This document shows, in pieces, positions 9,570 to 18,711 of a stretch of 64,000 nt of DNA. Below the pieces are notes generated by a model. That model was not told the origin of the DNA. It did not search any database and saw nothing but the letters and a program-made list of their open reading frames with translations. This DNA is from Pseudomonas sp. R5(2019) (GTDB lineage Bacteria; Pseudomonadota; Gammaproteobacteria; Pseudomonadales; Pseudomonadaceae), in assembly GCF_009905435.1 (NCBI RefSeq), contig NZ_JAAAMT010000012.1, positions 62,001 to 126,000 on the forward strand, written 5' to 3'. The position numbers were made by a program, and so were the translations under genes. Numbering within the stretch: the stretch's first letter is position 1; the number at the start of each line of letters is the position of its first letter.

Positions 9570-9672
9570 CCCGCAATGCTCACCAAACATGTCGGCCTCT
9601 CAGACGCGCAAGGGGCATGGGCCACCTCGCGTCAGCCAAATCCGTGGTCGAGCACTCATAGTCCCGTTTCAC

Positions 9673-10638
9673 TCATTTGCTGGCCTGGGCATCCAGAGCA
9701 CGCATGGAAAGCGCAATCCGTTCAGCAGTGCCGATGGGGATCTCACCCACCACCGTCACCATCACCTCGCCCTTGGGCGTGGTCACCTTGCGCGAAACAG
9801 CCACGGTGGGGCCCAGTTGGGTGCGTGTATCAACGGCCGCACTGCCGTTCAGGGGCTCCAGGAACACCGAGAAACGGGCCAGGCCATCGTCATACATCAA
9901 GCTACTGACGGTGCTTTTGGTTTGTGGGTCCTGACGCACAGAACTGCTGGTCAACTCGAAGCCTGGTGGCAGCCAGTCCGAGCGCCAACGGACCGCGTCG
10001 TTGTCAGCCAGGGCGGCGACCTGACTGACTGGCTTACAGTTGCCGCTGGGGCGCAACTGGGCTTCAGCGGGGGTGTCGGCCGTGTCGAGCCGGGTGAACT
10101 GGAAGCGTTCAAGCAGCTGACCGTTGTCGTTGAGCAGCAAGGACTTGAGCGGCAAGCCGGTCTCACGATCCAGATGCAGTTCGACACCGAAACGATGCTG
10201 GTCGCGCGGGGCCAACGTAACGATGACCGCCTTGTGACCTGCCACACGCGATTCACCGGCGACTTTCAAGTCGTACCAGTTCATCAGCTTCAAGGGGTCC
10301 AGGACCCGCCTGGAGGCGTTCGAAGCGTTACCTACCCCTGCTGCCAGGGTCCCGCTCACGCACTGGGTATACCCGTCCACACGCACGACTTCCTGGGCAG
10401 ATCCGTCGAGCTGCAACAGCCGCTCGCTGACCTTGCCGTTCTGGACCAGATGCCAGATCTCGTGGGTGGAAAAGATGCCGTTACGCTCGTAAACGAAAGT
10501 GCCCTGAAAACTCTGCTGTTGCTCGGCCTGCGCCAGACGATTGAGCCAGTCTGCGGCATCGGTCGATGATTGAGCGGCAAGTGCCGGCAAGGTCAAACAT
10601 CCACCGAGCAAGAGCGGGATGAAGGGTATGGCGCGCAT
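9673..10638 (-). CDS. mucB: AlgU negative regulator MucB (RseB family)
   Basis: Periplasmic protein of 321 aa that binds the periplasmic domain of MucA, shields it from proteolysis and senses envelope lipids. The large N-terminal domain has the family motif GTFVYERNG; a smaller C-terminal domain follows (about 205-321). The signal peptide ends near PALAAQ. Residues 10-14 (LLGGC) also resemble a lipobox, which is unusual for a protein normally described as soluble. It starts 17 bases after the mucA stop and is co-transcribed with algU-mucA. No mucC follows. Confidence 0.95.
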   Translation of the reverse strand: MRAIPFIPLLLGGCLTLPALAAQSSTDAADWLNRLAQAEQQQSFQGTFVYERNGIFSTHEIWHLVQNGKVSERLLQLDGSAQEVVRVDGYTQCVSGTLAAGVGNASNASRRVLDPLKLMNWYDLKVAGESRVAGHKAVIVTLAPRDQHRFGVELHLDRETGLPLKSLLLNDNGQLLERFQFTRLDTADTPAEAQLRPSGNCKPVSQVAALADNDAVRWRSDWLPPGFELTSSSVRQDPQTKSTVSSLMYDDGLARFSVFLEPLNGSAAVDTRTQLGPTVAVSRKVTTPKGEVMVTVVGEIPIGTAERIALSMRALDAQASK

Positions 10639-10655
10639 GATCCTCCTTAGCGGTC

Positions 10656-11246
10656 TTAGCGGTTTTCCAGGCTAGCCGCACGGGCATAAGGTAGAGCGCT
10701 TTCGGTCCCTTTCAAGGCTGCTTCCTGGGCGTGCTGACGCAGGTAGCCCGGCAGACGCTGGTCGTGCCAGCCTGGCTGACCTTGCAATACGCCACTGGCC
10801 ATGGGACCGGTCGCTTGCTCGGAGCTTTCACTATAGCCTGCCAAAACGGCCGGGCCTTGAACTTGTGGCACAGCCAGGCCTTGTTGAGGCTGTTGTGCGG
10901 CCAGTTCGACACCGGAAATCTCGTCCTGGTTGTACAAACGCACACCCGCCAGCACGGCAACCGTTACGGACGCGGCCACGGCCAGACGTCCCAGGCTACG
11001 CCATGGACCACGGGAAACCTTGGCCGGGGTGGTTTCATCGGCCAGCGCGGCAGACACTGCGGCGGCGATATCCAGGCGCGGCACCAGCAGGTCCTTGTGC
11101 ATCACGGCGCGCGCTACTTGATAGCGTGACCAGGTAGCACGTGTTTCGGCGTCGTCCAGGGCACTCAATACCCGACGCAATTCCAGTTCGTCCGCTTCGT
11201 TATCCATCACCGCGGACAGCGATTCCTGCAGGGCTTCACGACTCAT
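10656..11246 (-). CDS. mucA: Anti-sigma factor MucA
   Basis: Inner-membrane anti-sigma factor of 196 aa that holds AlgU inactive until it is cleaved under envelope stress. The cytoplasmic AlgU-binding domain (RseA N-terminal family) covers about residues 1-75, a TM helix about 84-104, and a periplasmic MucB-binding tail the rest. The frame is complete, with none of the truncations seen in mucoid clinical strains. The start at 11246 (MSREALQESL) gives the normal length; frames opening further upstream would overlap algU. Confidence 0.96.
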   Translation of the reverse strand: MSREALQESLSAVMDNEADELELRRVLSALDDAETRATWSRYQVARAVMHKDLLVPRLDIAAAVSAALADETTPAKVSRGPWRSLGRLAVAASVTVAVLAGVRLYNQDEISGVELAAQQPQQGLAVPQVQGPAVLAGYSESSEQATGPMASGVLQGQPGWHDQRLPGYLRQHAQEAALKGTESALPYARAASLENR

Positions 11247-11277
11247 GACGGTTCCTCTCTTGGCTGTCGCCGCTGTC

Positions 11278-11859
11278 TCAGGTTTCCTGCAATAAAGGTT
11301 GCAGGGCTTTATCGATGGCCTCCCGAGCGCGGAAAATTCGAGAGCGCACGGTACCCACCGGACACTGCATGACGCTCGCAATGTCCTCATAACTCAGACC
11401 ATCGAATTCACGTAAAGTTAACGCCGTACGCAAATCTTCTGGCAGTTGCTGGATGGTTCGATGGACAGTGCCTTCGATCTCATCACGGAGCAGTGCACGC
11501 TCCGGTGATTCGAGATCCTTGAGGCCATGATCGCCGTCGTAGAACTCCGCATCCTCGGAACTCACATCACTATCCGGTGGCCGTCGTCCGCGGGACACCA
11601 GGTAGTTTTTCGCCGTGTTAATGGCGATGCGGTACAGCCAGGTGTAAAACGCGCTGTCGCCACGAAAATTGCCAAGCGCTCGGTAGGCTTTGATGAATGC
11701 TTCCTGTGCCACATCCTGAGCTTCATGGGCGTCGTGCACGAATCGCACGATCAACCCGAGAATCTTGTGCTGATACTTCAGCACCAACAGATCGAACGCT
11801 CGCTTGTCACCACGCTGCACGCGCTCGACAAGCTGCTGATCCTCTTCCTGGGTTAGCAT
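11278..11859 (-). CDS. algU: ECF sigma factor AlgU (AlgT, sigma-22, RpoE)
   Basis: Extracytoplasmic-function sigma factor of 193 aa that controls envelope stress, alginate and osmotic-stress genes. Region 2 (about 20-90, with RAFDLLV and DVAQEAFIKAYR) and region 4 (about 130-185, with LTLREFDGLSYEDIA and VGTVRSRI) are intact. The start at 11859 has a GAGGAG ribosome site. It is the first gene of algU-mucA-mucB and is preceded by one strong and one weaker match to its own promoter consensus, pointing to autoregulation. Confidence 0.98.
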   Translation of the reverse strand: MLTQEEDQQLVERVQRGDKRAFDLLVLKYQHKILGLIVRFVHDAHEAQDVAQEAFIKAYRALGNFRGDSAFYTWLYRIAINTAKNYLVSRGRRPPDSDVSSEDAEFYDGDHGLKDLESPERALLRDEIEGTVHRTIQQLPEDLRTALTLREFDGLSYEDIASVMQCPVGTVRSRIFRAREAIDKALQPLLQET

Positions 11860-11917
11860 GAACACTCCTCGTTGAACTGGAAGGAGCGTTGCAAAAGCCA
11901 TCGATCAGGCTTGCAAA

Positions 11918-11945
11918 CATAGACTCGGGCTTTTCGCAAAAGTTC
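11918..11945 (-). promoter_or_regulatory. AlgU-dependent promoter of algU (proximal)
   Basis: On the minus strand GAACTT (11945-11940), a 16-base spacer and TCTATG (11923-11918) match the AlgU consensus. It lies about 60 bases upstream of the algU ATG, as expected for the autoregulated P1 promoter known in other pseudomonads. Confidence 0.82.
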
Positions 11946-12100
11946 TCCCCTCCAGCGAGTTTCCTGCAGGCCCTTCGTCGGCTCTGCACGAAAAACGCAG
12001 CGCGGTCCGGGCCGGCTGCGTCAATAATCTGGTCATCGAAATCGAGCGCCCCAACGGGCACACGCCTCGACGCTGTTTTCCCTTATGACGGGCAACCTTC

Positions 12101-12129
12101 TATGGATTACCGGGTACCGCCGAAAGTTC
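12101..12129 (-). promoter_or_regulatory. Possible second AlgU promoter (distal)
   Basis: GAACTT (12129-12124), a 17-base spacer and TCCATA (12106-12101) on the minus strand, about 240 bases upstream of algU. The -35 is perfect and the -10 weaker; it may correspond to the distal promoter described for algU in P. aeruginosa. Confidence 0.42.
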
Positions 12130-12380
12130 CCGGTTATCGTCCCGCCCCCCCCGTATTCAGGGGTGAATACCGGTGCCTGGGCAACGAAACAGGACAAAAG
12201 ACAGCGCTGGACGTGGCAAAGCCGCTGGCACCACTGCTATAAAGACCGCCCTGTACCCGTTCACGATAGTTTCACATTGCCATAAGTGCCCGGCTATTGT
12301 GCCGATCCCACCCTCTATATACTAGTGGGCCGGCCCTAGCAGCCCTGCACCTTCTACGTTGTTTTGCGCGGAATCCAGAC
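12130..12380. other. Rest of the algU-nadB intergenic region
   Basis: Together with 11860-12129 this forms a 521-base divergent region without a convincing gene. Open frames in it lack ribosome sites and have odd composition. The nadB promoter must lie here; the AT-rich CTATATACTAG near 12315 is a candidate -10 area, but no clear -35 partner is seen. Confidence 0.4.
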
Positions 12381-13997
12381 ATGAGCCAGCAGTTTCAACA
12401 TGACGTCCTTGTGATTGGCAGCGGTGCCGCCGGCCTGAGCCTGGCACTGACCTTGCCGGCGCATTTGCGCATCGCGGTATTGAGCAAGGGCGACCTGTCC
12501 AATGGCTCGACGTTCTGGGCCCAGGGCGGCGTGGCCGCGGTCCTCGACGACACCGACACGGTGCAGTCCCATGTTGAAGACACCCTCAATGCCGGCGGTG
12601 GCCTGTGCCATGAAGATGCCGTGCGTTTCACCGTTGAGCACAGCCGCGAATCGATCCAGTGGCTGATCGACCAGGGCGTGCCCTTTACCCGTGACGAGCA
12701 CGCCAATCCCGAAGAGGGCAGCTTCGAATTTCACCTGACCCGTGAAGGCGGTCACAGCCACCGGCGGATCATTCACGCGGCCGACGCCACTGGCGCTGCG
12801 ATTTTCACCACGCTGCTGGACCAGGCTCGCCTGCGGCCGAACATCGAACTATTGGAACAGCGGGTGGCCGTCGACCTGATCACCGAGCGCCGCCTGGGCC
12901 AGGACGGTGATCGCTGCCTGGGCGCCTACGTGCTCAACCGCCGCAGTGGCGAAGTCGATACCTATGGTGCACGCTTCACCGTGCTGGCCACCGGCGGCGC
13001 CGCCAAGGTCTACCTGTACACCAGCAATCCGGACGGTGCTTGCGGCGATGGCATTGCCATGGCCTGGCGTGCCGGCTGCCGGGTCGCCAACCTGGAATTC
13101 AACCAGTTCCACCCTACCTGCCTGTATCACCCGCAGGCCAAGAGCTTTCTGGTCACCGAAGCGCTGCGCGGCGAAGGCGCACTGCTGAAGCTGCCCAATG
13201 GCGAACGCTTCATGCCGCGCTTCGACCCACGTGCCGAACTGGCCCCGCGCGATATCGTTGCCCGCGCGATCGACCACGAAATGAAACGCCTGGGGGTGGA
13301 CTGCGTCTACCTGGACATCAGCCACAAGCCTGAAACGTTCGTGAAAAGCCACTTCCCGACTGTCTATGAGCGGTGTCTGGAATTCGGTATCGATATCACC
13401 CGCCAGGCGATTCCGGTGGTACCGGCGGCGCATTACACCTGCGGCGGCGTGATGGTCGACGAGCAAGGCCACACCGACGTACCGGGTCTCTACGCCATCG
13501 GCGAAACCAGTTTCACCGGCCTGCACGGGGCCAATCGCATGGCCAGTAACTCGTTGCTGGAATGCTTTGTCTACGGCCGTTCAGCCGCCGAGGACATCAT
13601 CGGCAAACTCGACGCGGTCGGCATGCCCAAGCAATTGCCATGCTGGGACGCCAGCCAAGTGACCGACTCGGACGAAGACGTGATCATCGCCCACAACTGG
13701 GATGAGCTGCGGCGCTTCATGTGGGACTACGTGGGGATCGTACGGACCAACAAGCGCCTGCAACGTGCCGAGCACCGGGTACGCCTGCTGCTGGATGAAA
13801 TCGACGAGTTCTACAGTAACTACAAGGTCAGCCGCGACCTGATCGAGCTGCGCAACCTGGCCCAGGTTGCCGAGCTGATGATCCATTCGGCCATGCAGCG
13901 CAAGGAAAGCCGCGGGTTGCACTACACCCTCGACTACCCGGACATGCTGCCCGAAGCGCTGGACACTATTCTGGTGCCGCCCACCTACGTCGACTGA
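12381..13997 (+). CDS. nadB: L-aspartate oxidase NadB
   Basis: FAD enzyme of 538 aa that oxidises L-aspartate to iminoaspartate, the first step of de novo NAD synthesis. The N-terminal dinucleotide-binding motif [13 protein letters not shown] is present, along with the family [10 protein letters not shown] and the catalytic-domain motif [15 protein letters not shown] and [13 protein letters not shown]. Its length matches the P. aeruginosa enzyme. Its neighbour sdhE encodes a flavinylation factor for the related SdhA, though NadB itself binds FAD non-covalently. Its 3' end overlaps the convergent ygfX-like gene by about 32 bases. Confidence 0.97.
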   Translation: MSQQFQHDVLVIGSGAAGLSLALTLPAHLRIAVLSKGDLSNGSTFWAQGGVAAVLDDTDTVQSHVEDTLNAGGGLCHEDAVRFTVEHSRESIQWLIDQGVPFTRDEHANPEEGSFEFHLTREGGHSHRRIIHAADATGAAIFTTLLDQARLRPNIELLEQRVAVDLITERRLGQDGDRCLGAYVLNRRSGEVDTYGARFTVLATGGAAKVYLYTSNPDGACGDGIAMAWRAGCRVANLEFNQFHPTCLYHPQAKSFLVTEALRGEGALLKLPNGERFMPRFDPRAELAPRDIVARAIDHEMKRLGVDCVYLDISHKPETFVKSHFPTVYERCLEFGIDITRQAIPVVPAAHYTCGGVMVDEQGHTDVPGLYAIGETSFTGLHGANRMASNSLLECFVYGRSAAEDIIGKLDAVGMPKQLPCWDASQVTDSDEDVIIAHNWDELRRFMWDYVGIVRTNKRLQRAEHRVRLLLDEIDEFYSNYKVSRDLIELRNLAQVAELMIHSAMQRKESRGLHYTLDYPDMLPEALDTILVPPTYVD

Positions 13998-14418
13998 ACT
14001 TCAGCCGCAAGCGCAGACGCCGGTGCTGCACCGGCTCCAGCGCATCAGCAAGAATGCAGGCGCTACGCACCCGGCGCTCGCCGGGCCTTTTGTAGCGCAA
14101 CAACACCCACCCGGGCAGCGCCATGCTGTCGGGCAACAGCTGCACCGCTTGCCAGCCATTCGCACGGGTCCACAGGTACCAGGTGCTGGCATCGCGGCGC
14201 AGGCCGCTGACGGCATGGGGGCTGGTCAATAACAGGTGGCGGGGCAAGGCCCACAGGGCATGGGCCAGACACACGCCGATACCGATCAGGCTGAGCCAGA
14301 CCGGCACGGCAAGCATCAGCAGGGCGAACAGCGCCAGGCACTGCGCCAGCAGGTACGCCGCCAGCAAACGCCATGAGCGTTGCCAGCGGCAGGTGAAGCC
14401 TTCACTTGGGCTGGACAC
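13966..14418 (-). CDS. YgfX-like inner-membrane protein
   Basis: 150-aa membrane protein with two adjacent TM helices (about 16-55) and a basic C-terminal tail, as in YgfX (CptA), which is encoded with SdhE in many gammaproteobacteria. In E. coli YgfX was described as a toxin affecting cell shape, but that role is debated and cannot be assumed here. It starts with GTG at 14418 and overlaps the end of sdhE by 17 bases, so it is translationally coupled to it. Confidence 0.78.
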   Translation of the reverse strand: MSSPSEGFTCRWQRSWRLLAAYLLAQCLALFALLMLAVPVWLSLIGIGVCLAHALWALPRHLLLTSPHAVSGLRRDASTWYLWTRANGWQAVQLLPDSMALPGWVLLRYKRPGERRVRSACILADALEPVQHRRLRLRLKFSRRRWAAPE

Positions 14419-14656
14419 GATCCAGAATCATCCGGACCATGCGCTGCAGCTCAGGGTCTTCGGACTCCGCGCGCTCCATGAACCAGCCAAACATGTCCTG
14501 GTCTTCGCATTCCAGCAGCTTGCGGTAGCACTCGCGATCCACGTCGTTGAGGTGCGGGTAGACCTCCTTGACAAAGGGGACCAGCAGCACGTCCAGCTCA
14601 AGCATGCCGCGACGGCTATGCCAGTAGAGCCGGTTGAGTTCAACATCTTCGACCAT
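14402..14656 (-). CDS. sdhE: FAD assembly factor SdhE (YgfY)
   Basis: Small protein of 84 aa that promotes covalent attachment of FAD to succinate dehydrogenase SdhA. The conserved RGMLELD motif (about residues 16-22), needed for flavinylation, is present. It is the first gene of a two-gene unit with ygfX. Upstream and divergent is ygfZ, another accessory factor for redox enzymes. Length and motif make the assignment firm. Confidence 0.93.
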   Translation of the reverse strand: MVEDVELNRLYWHSRRGMLELDVLLVPFVKEVYPHLNDVDRECYRKLLECEDQDMFGWFMERAESEDPELQRMVRMILDRVQPK

Positions 14657-14801
14657 GGAGCTCTCCTCAAATAGGCCGCACAGTATACAGAGCCAATTGG
14701 CGCTGCGGCACTTATCCGATGGTCCGGAAACGTTACTCGCCTACCTATTTTTCCCGGCTCGCTCTATCATGAGCGCCAGTCTCTTTATCTTGCGATGACC
14801 A

Positions 14802-15743
14802 ATGGCCGACTCAGCTTTTTTCTGCATGCTCTCCCACGAAGGCGTCCTGGCCGTACGCGGTTCTGATGCCGGCAAATTTCTGCAAGGCCAGTTGACCTGC
14901 AACCTCAATTACCTCAACGACAGCACCGCAAGCCTCGGCGCTCGCTGCACCCAGAAGGGCCGCATGCAGTCCAGCTTCCGGCTGGTACTTGAAGGTGATG
15001 GCTGCCTGTTGGCCATGGCCAGCGAGCTGGTCGAGCCGCAACTGGCAGACCTGAAAAAGTACGCGGTGTTTTCCAAGTCCAAATTGACCGACGAATCGGC
15101 AGCCTGGGTTCGCTTCGGCCTGAGCCAGGGCGATGCCACCCTGGCCAGCCTGGGCCTGGAACTGCCCATCGAAGAGAACAGCGTAGCGCGGGCTAATGGC
15201 CTGCTCGCCATCCGCGTGTCGGCTGAGCGCAGCGAGCTCTGGGCGCCGGCCGAACAGGCCGACGCAGTCAAGGCCCAACTGGCCACCACGCTGCCCGAAG
15301 CCGACCTGAACGCCTGGCTGCTGGGTCAGATTCGCGCCGGTATCGGCCAGGTCATGGCCCAGACCCGTGAGCTGTTCATCCCGCAGATGCTCAACCTGCA
15401 AGCCGTCGGCGGTGTCAGCTTCAAGAAAGGCTGCTACACCGGCCAGGAAATCGTCGCACGCATGCAGTACCTGGGCAAACTCAAGCGCCGCCTGTATCGT
15501 CTGGAACTGGCCGGCAACGCCCTGCCCGAGCCCGGCACCCCGGTGTTTTCGCCTACTCACACCAGCGCCATCGGTGAAGTCTGCATCGCCGCACAGGCCG
15601 AAAACGGCATCGAGCTGCTCGCCGTGCTGCAAGCCGAAGCCGTTGAAGGCGGCATCCTGCACCTGGGCAGCCTGGAAGGCCCACGCCTGTCTTTGCTGAC
15701 CCTGCCCTACGAACTGGATCGCGATCGCGAAATCCAGCGCTGA
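14802..15743 (+). CDS. ygfZ: Folate-binding Fe-S cluster assembly protein YgfZ
   Basis: 313-aa protein of the GcvT-like YgfZ family, which uses tetrahydrofolate to help maintain certain Fe-S enzymes such as the tRNA methylthiotransferase MiaB. The signature KGCYTGQE, with its essential cysteine, is present after the FIPQMLNL stretch. It is divergent from sdhE, with 145 bases between them. The role is known from the family; the clients here are not visible. Confidence 0.93.
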   Translation: MADSAFFCMLSHEGVLAVRGSDAGKFLQGQLTCNLNYLNDSTASLGARCTQKGRMQSSFRLVLEGDGCLLAMASELVEPQLADLKKYAVFSKSKLTDESAAWVRFGLSQGDATLASLGLELPIEENSVARANGLLAIRVSAERSELWAPAEQADAVKAQLATTLPEADLNAWLLGQIRAGIGQVMAQTRELFIPQMLNLQAVGGVSFKKGCYTGQEIVARMQYLGKLKRRLYRLELAGNALPEPGTPVFSPTHTSAIGEVCIAAQAENGIELLAVLQAEAVEGGILHLGSLEGPRLSLLTLPYELDRDREIQR

Positions 15744-15823
15744 TTGATTGTGTGCAAGGCCCCCTGTCGCCGCCAGCCTGGCTGGATGGCGCATGGGCCT
15801 GTGACACCCGCTAGAGAAGAAAG

Positions 15824-16633
15824 ATGAGCGAGCTGGCCCAGTTGGTTCAATCGCAGTTGCTGGCTGCCATCGACAAGGATGACCTGGTACTGCCCACCCT
15901 GCCCGAAGTAGCCTTGAGAATTCGCGAGGCCGCCGAAGACAGCAACATCAGCGTCGGCACCCTGAGCAAGGTCATCGGCCGCGACGCTGCCCTCTCCGCC
16001 CGCCTGATCAAGGTGGTCAACAGCCCCATGCTGCGGGCCAGCACAGAAGTCACCGAGCTGCAAACCGCGGTCAATCGGCTGGGCATCAACTACAGCTGCA
16101 ACCTCGCCATTGGCCTGGTGATCGAACAGATCTTCCATGCCCGCTCGCCGGTGGTTGAACAGAAGATGCGCGATGTCTGGGCCTGCAGCCTGGCCGTGGC
16201 CGGCCTGAGCCATGAACTGTGCCAGCGTCATCGTCAGTTGCAAGCCGATCAGGGTGCTTTGGCCGGGCTGGTGCACCTGATTGGCATCCTGCCGATCCTC
16301 ACCTATGCCGAAGAGCACAACGAGCTGCTGTCGGACCCGGTGCGCCTCAATCATGTGATCGAGCACATTCACCCCGTGCTGGGCGACAAGATCCTCAGCG
16401 CCTGGGAATTTCCCCGGATGCTCGCCGCTGTGCCCGGGCAGTACCAACAGCTGGCGCGCCAGGCAAGCCAGGCGGATTACGCCGATGTGGTGCAAGTGGC
16501 GACGCTGCTCAACCAGTCGCCCGGCGGCGACCAGCCCCTTGAAAGCGTGCCGGCGCTCAAGCGACTGGGCCTGGACCCGGCGGCGCTGTTGAACAGCGGC
16601 GAGCTGATCGACGCCCGCCACATGTTCCGTTAA
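15824..16633 (+). CDS. HDOD-domain protein
   Basis: 269-aa protein made almost entirely of one HDOD domain (about residues 15-215, starting LPTLPEVALRIREAA and DAALSARLIKVVNSP). HDOD proteins are degenerate HD-superfamily proteins, often acting in signalling as non-catalytic partners; no effector domain is fused here. It follows ygfZ by 80 bases in the same direction, and its last four bases overlap the end of tctE on the other strand. A specific role cannot be assigned. Confidence 0.85.
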   Translation: MSELAQLVQSQLLAAIDKDDLVLPTLPEVALRIREAAEDSNISVGTLSKVIGRDAALSARLIKVVNSPMLRASTEVTELQTAVNRLGINYSCNLAIGLVIEQIFHARSPVVEQKMRDVWACSLAVAGLSHELCQRHRQLQADQGALAGLVHLIGILPILTYAEEHNELLSDPVRLNHVIEHIHPVLGDKILSAWEFPRMLAAVPGQYQQLARQASQADYADVVQVATLLNQSPGGDQPLESVPALKRLGLDPAALLNSGELIDARHMFR

Positions 16634-18006
16634 TCGCCAATAAAGCTGACCCGCACCTTCAGGCCGCCCTGCTCGCCATCGTGCAGGCTGATCTGAGCCA
16701 GGTGCGCGCGGCAGATTTCACCGACAATCGCCAGGCCAAGGCCGGTGCCATGGGCACCGCGCCGGTAGAAACGCTCGAACACCCGGTCCCGTTCATCGGC
16801 CGGAATACCCGGGCCATCATCCTCGACCTCAAGTACACCCGGGTTGACCCGCAGAATCACGTTGCCACCCGGCGGAGTGTGGGCCAAGGCATTGTCGACC
16901 AGGTTGCTCAGCAGTTCGTTGAGCAAGGTCGGCTCGCCGCGCAGCCAGACCGGTTGCTCCGCTTCCAGCGCCAGGGCGACGCCACGGGCATGGGCCAATG
17001 GCGCCATGGCCATGCCCAGCTCGCGGGCCAGTTGGCTGAGGTCGAGCCGCTGGGCACCGCCCTCGGCGATGGCGCGGGCGCCGTTCTCGACCCGCGCCAG
17101 CGACAGTAGCTGGTTGGCCAGATGCGTCAGCCGATCAGTGCCCTGCGCCACTGATTCCAGGGTCTGGCGCCACACCGGTGGCTCGTTTGAACGCAGTCCC
17201 AACTCGACCCTCGCCTTCAATGCCGCCAGCGGTGTGCGCAGTTCATGGGCGGCTTCGGCAATGAATTGCGCCTGGCGCTCGAACTGCCCGCGCAAGCGCT
17301 CGGTGAAATGGTTCAGACTCTGCACCAGCGGCCACAGTTCGCGCTGCACCTCCACCAACGGCAAGGGCCGCAGATCATCGGGCTGGCGCTCCTCGACGGC
17401 GCTACGCAAGCGCTCCAGCGGGCGCAAGGCGGCGCTGACCGCAAACCACACCAGCAGCAAGGCCCCCAGAGCCAGCATGCCAAGACGCAGCAGGGTATCG
17501 GCCATCAACCCGCGCGCCATACGCACCCGCGCCTCTTCGGTTTCCGCCACGCGAATCTCGGCCATGCCGTTCATGTTCGGCTCGGTCACCGGCTTGAGCA
17601 GGCTCACCACCCGCACATCCTGGCCCAGATATTGGGCATCGTAGAAGCGCGCCAGCGCTGGGTAGTCATCGGTGCGCGGGGTGCCGGGCGGCGGCGCAGG
17701 CAGATTCTCGTAGCCGGAAATCAGCCGTTGATGGATGTCGTTGACCTGGTAGTAGATGCGACCGGCGCTGTCATAGGCAAAGGTGTCCAGGGCCACATAG
17801 GGCACATCGGCACTCAAGGTGCCGTCACGCTGGGACAACCCGGCGGCGATGGTTCGTGCAGAGGCCAGCAAGGTGCGGTCGTAGGCGGTATCGGCCGCTT
17901 CACGGCCGTTCCAGTAAGCGCTCAGGCCACTGGCAAGCATCAACACCACCAACAGCAGCGCCAGGTTCCATAGCAGCCGCCAGCGCAGGCTGTTGGCGTC
18001 ACGCAT
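16630..18006 (-). CDS. tctE: Sensor histidine kinase TctE
   Basis: 458-aa membrane kinase of the TctE/QseC type that senses tricarboxylates. TM1 is at about 11-30, a periplasmic sensor region at 31-168, TM2 at about 170-192, then a HAMP-like linker, the H-box AEAAHELRTPL (H254) and an HATPase domain with LVDNALAHTPPGG, VEDDGPGI and GTGLGLAIV. The ATG at 18006 overlaps the tctD stop; a TTG at 18018 is less likely. It pairs with tctD and faces the opdH-tctCBA operon, which it probably regulates. Confidence 0.93.
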   Translation of the reverse strand: MRDANSLRWRLLWNLALLLVVLMLASGLSAYWNGREAADTAYDRTLLASARTIAAGLSQRDGTLSADVPYVALDTFAYDSAGRIYYQVNDIHQRLISGYENLPAPPPGTPRTDDYPALARFYDAQYLGQDVRVVSLLKPVTEPNMNGMAEIRVAETEEARVRMARGLMADTLLRLGMLALGALLLVWFAVSAALRPLERLRSAVEERQPDDLRPLPLVEVQRELWPLVQSLNHFTERLRGQFERQAQFIAEAAHELRTPLAALKARVELGLRSNEPPVWRQTLESVAQGTDRLTHLANQLLSLARVENGARAIAEGGAQRLDLSQLARELGMAMAPLAHARGVALALEAEQPVWLRGEPTLLNELLSNLVDNALAHTPPGGNVILRVNPGVLEVEDDGPGIPADERDRVFERFYRRGAHGTGLGLAIVGEICRAHLAQISLHDGEQGGLKVRVSFIGD

Positions 18007-18670
18007 CGCGGCTCTCAAGCAAGTAGCCGAGCCCCCGGAAGGTGACGATGGCCACGGCCTGGCCGTCGAGCTTCTTGCGCAGTCGATGGACGTAGATTTC
18101 GATGGCGTCGGAGCTGGCCTCTTCGTCCAGGCCGAACACCTGCGCCGCCAGCTGCTCCTTGCTCATGACCCGCCCCGGGCGTGCGATCAATGCTTCGAGC
18201 ACGGCCTGCTCGCGGGAAGTCAGGGTCAGCAGCTCGCCGGCGAGGCTGAATCGGCGGGTGTCCAGGTCGTAGACCAGTTCGCCGCAGCGCTGCTGACGCT
18301 CGCCGCCGAGCACACTGCGGCGTAGCAGGGCCTTGACCCGGGCTTCCAGCTCGGTCAACTCGAATGGCTTGGCCAGGTAGTCATCGGCGCCCAGGTTCAA
18401 GCCATGGACCCGGTCCTTGACGTCACTACGGGCGGTCAGCATCAGCACCGGCAGGTTCTTGCCGCGGGCGCGCAAGCGGGCCAGCACCTCGAAGCCATCC
18501 ATGCGCGGCAGGCCCACATCAAGGATTGCGGCCGCATATTCCTCGCTGGCCAGGGCCAGGTCGGCAGCGACGCCATCATGCAACACGTCCACGGTCAGGC
18601 CCGAGCTTTTCAGGGCCTGAGCCACGCTTTCGGCCAATTGCAGATGGTCTTCGACGAGCAGCACACGCAT
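17999..18670 (-). CDS. tctD: Response regulator TctD (OmpR family)
   Basis: 223-aa regulator with a receiver domain (phospho-acceptor D51 in AILDVGLPRMDG, K in LAKPFE) and a C-terminal OmpR-type winged helix (SSDAIEIYVHRLRKKL and FRGLGYLLE). It is the first gene of tctD-tctE, overlapping tctE by eight bases. It is divergent from opdH with 210 bases between, which is the expected place for its binding sites. In Salmonella and P. aeruginosa the equivalent pair controls tricarboxylate uptake. Confidence 0.94.
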   Translation of the reverse strand: MRVLLVEDHLQLAESVAQALKSSGLTVDVLHDGVAADLALASEEYAAAILDVGLPRMDGFEVLARLRARGKNLPVLMLTARSDVKDRVHGLNLGADDYLAKPFELTELEARVKALLRRSVLGGERQQRCGELVYDLDTRRFSLAGELLTLTSREQAVLEALIARPGRVMSKEQLAAQVFGLDEEASSDAIEIYVHRLRKKLDGQAVAIVTFRGLGYLLESRDA

Positions 18671-18711
18671 CGTTTTCTCCTGATGGGAGGGCGTTGGATG
18701 GCGCGGAGTTT

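Noticed and set aside
9492..10569. Frames on the plus strand in the mucB-mucD area, tested as a mucC remnant
   Set aside because: They run on the wrong strand and mostly over mucB. No membrane-protein frame like MucC exists on the minus strand in the gap.
11807..12242. Short frames on both strands between algU and nadB
   Set aside because: No ribosome sites, no domain, and they cover the AlgU promoters.
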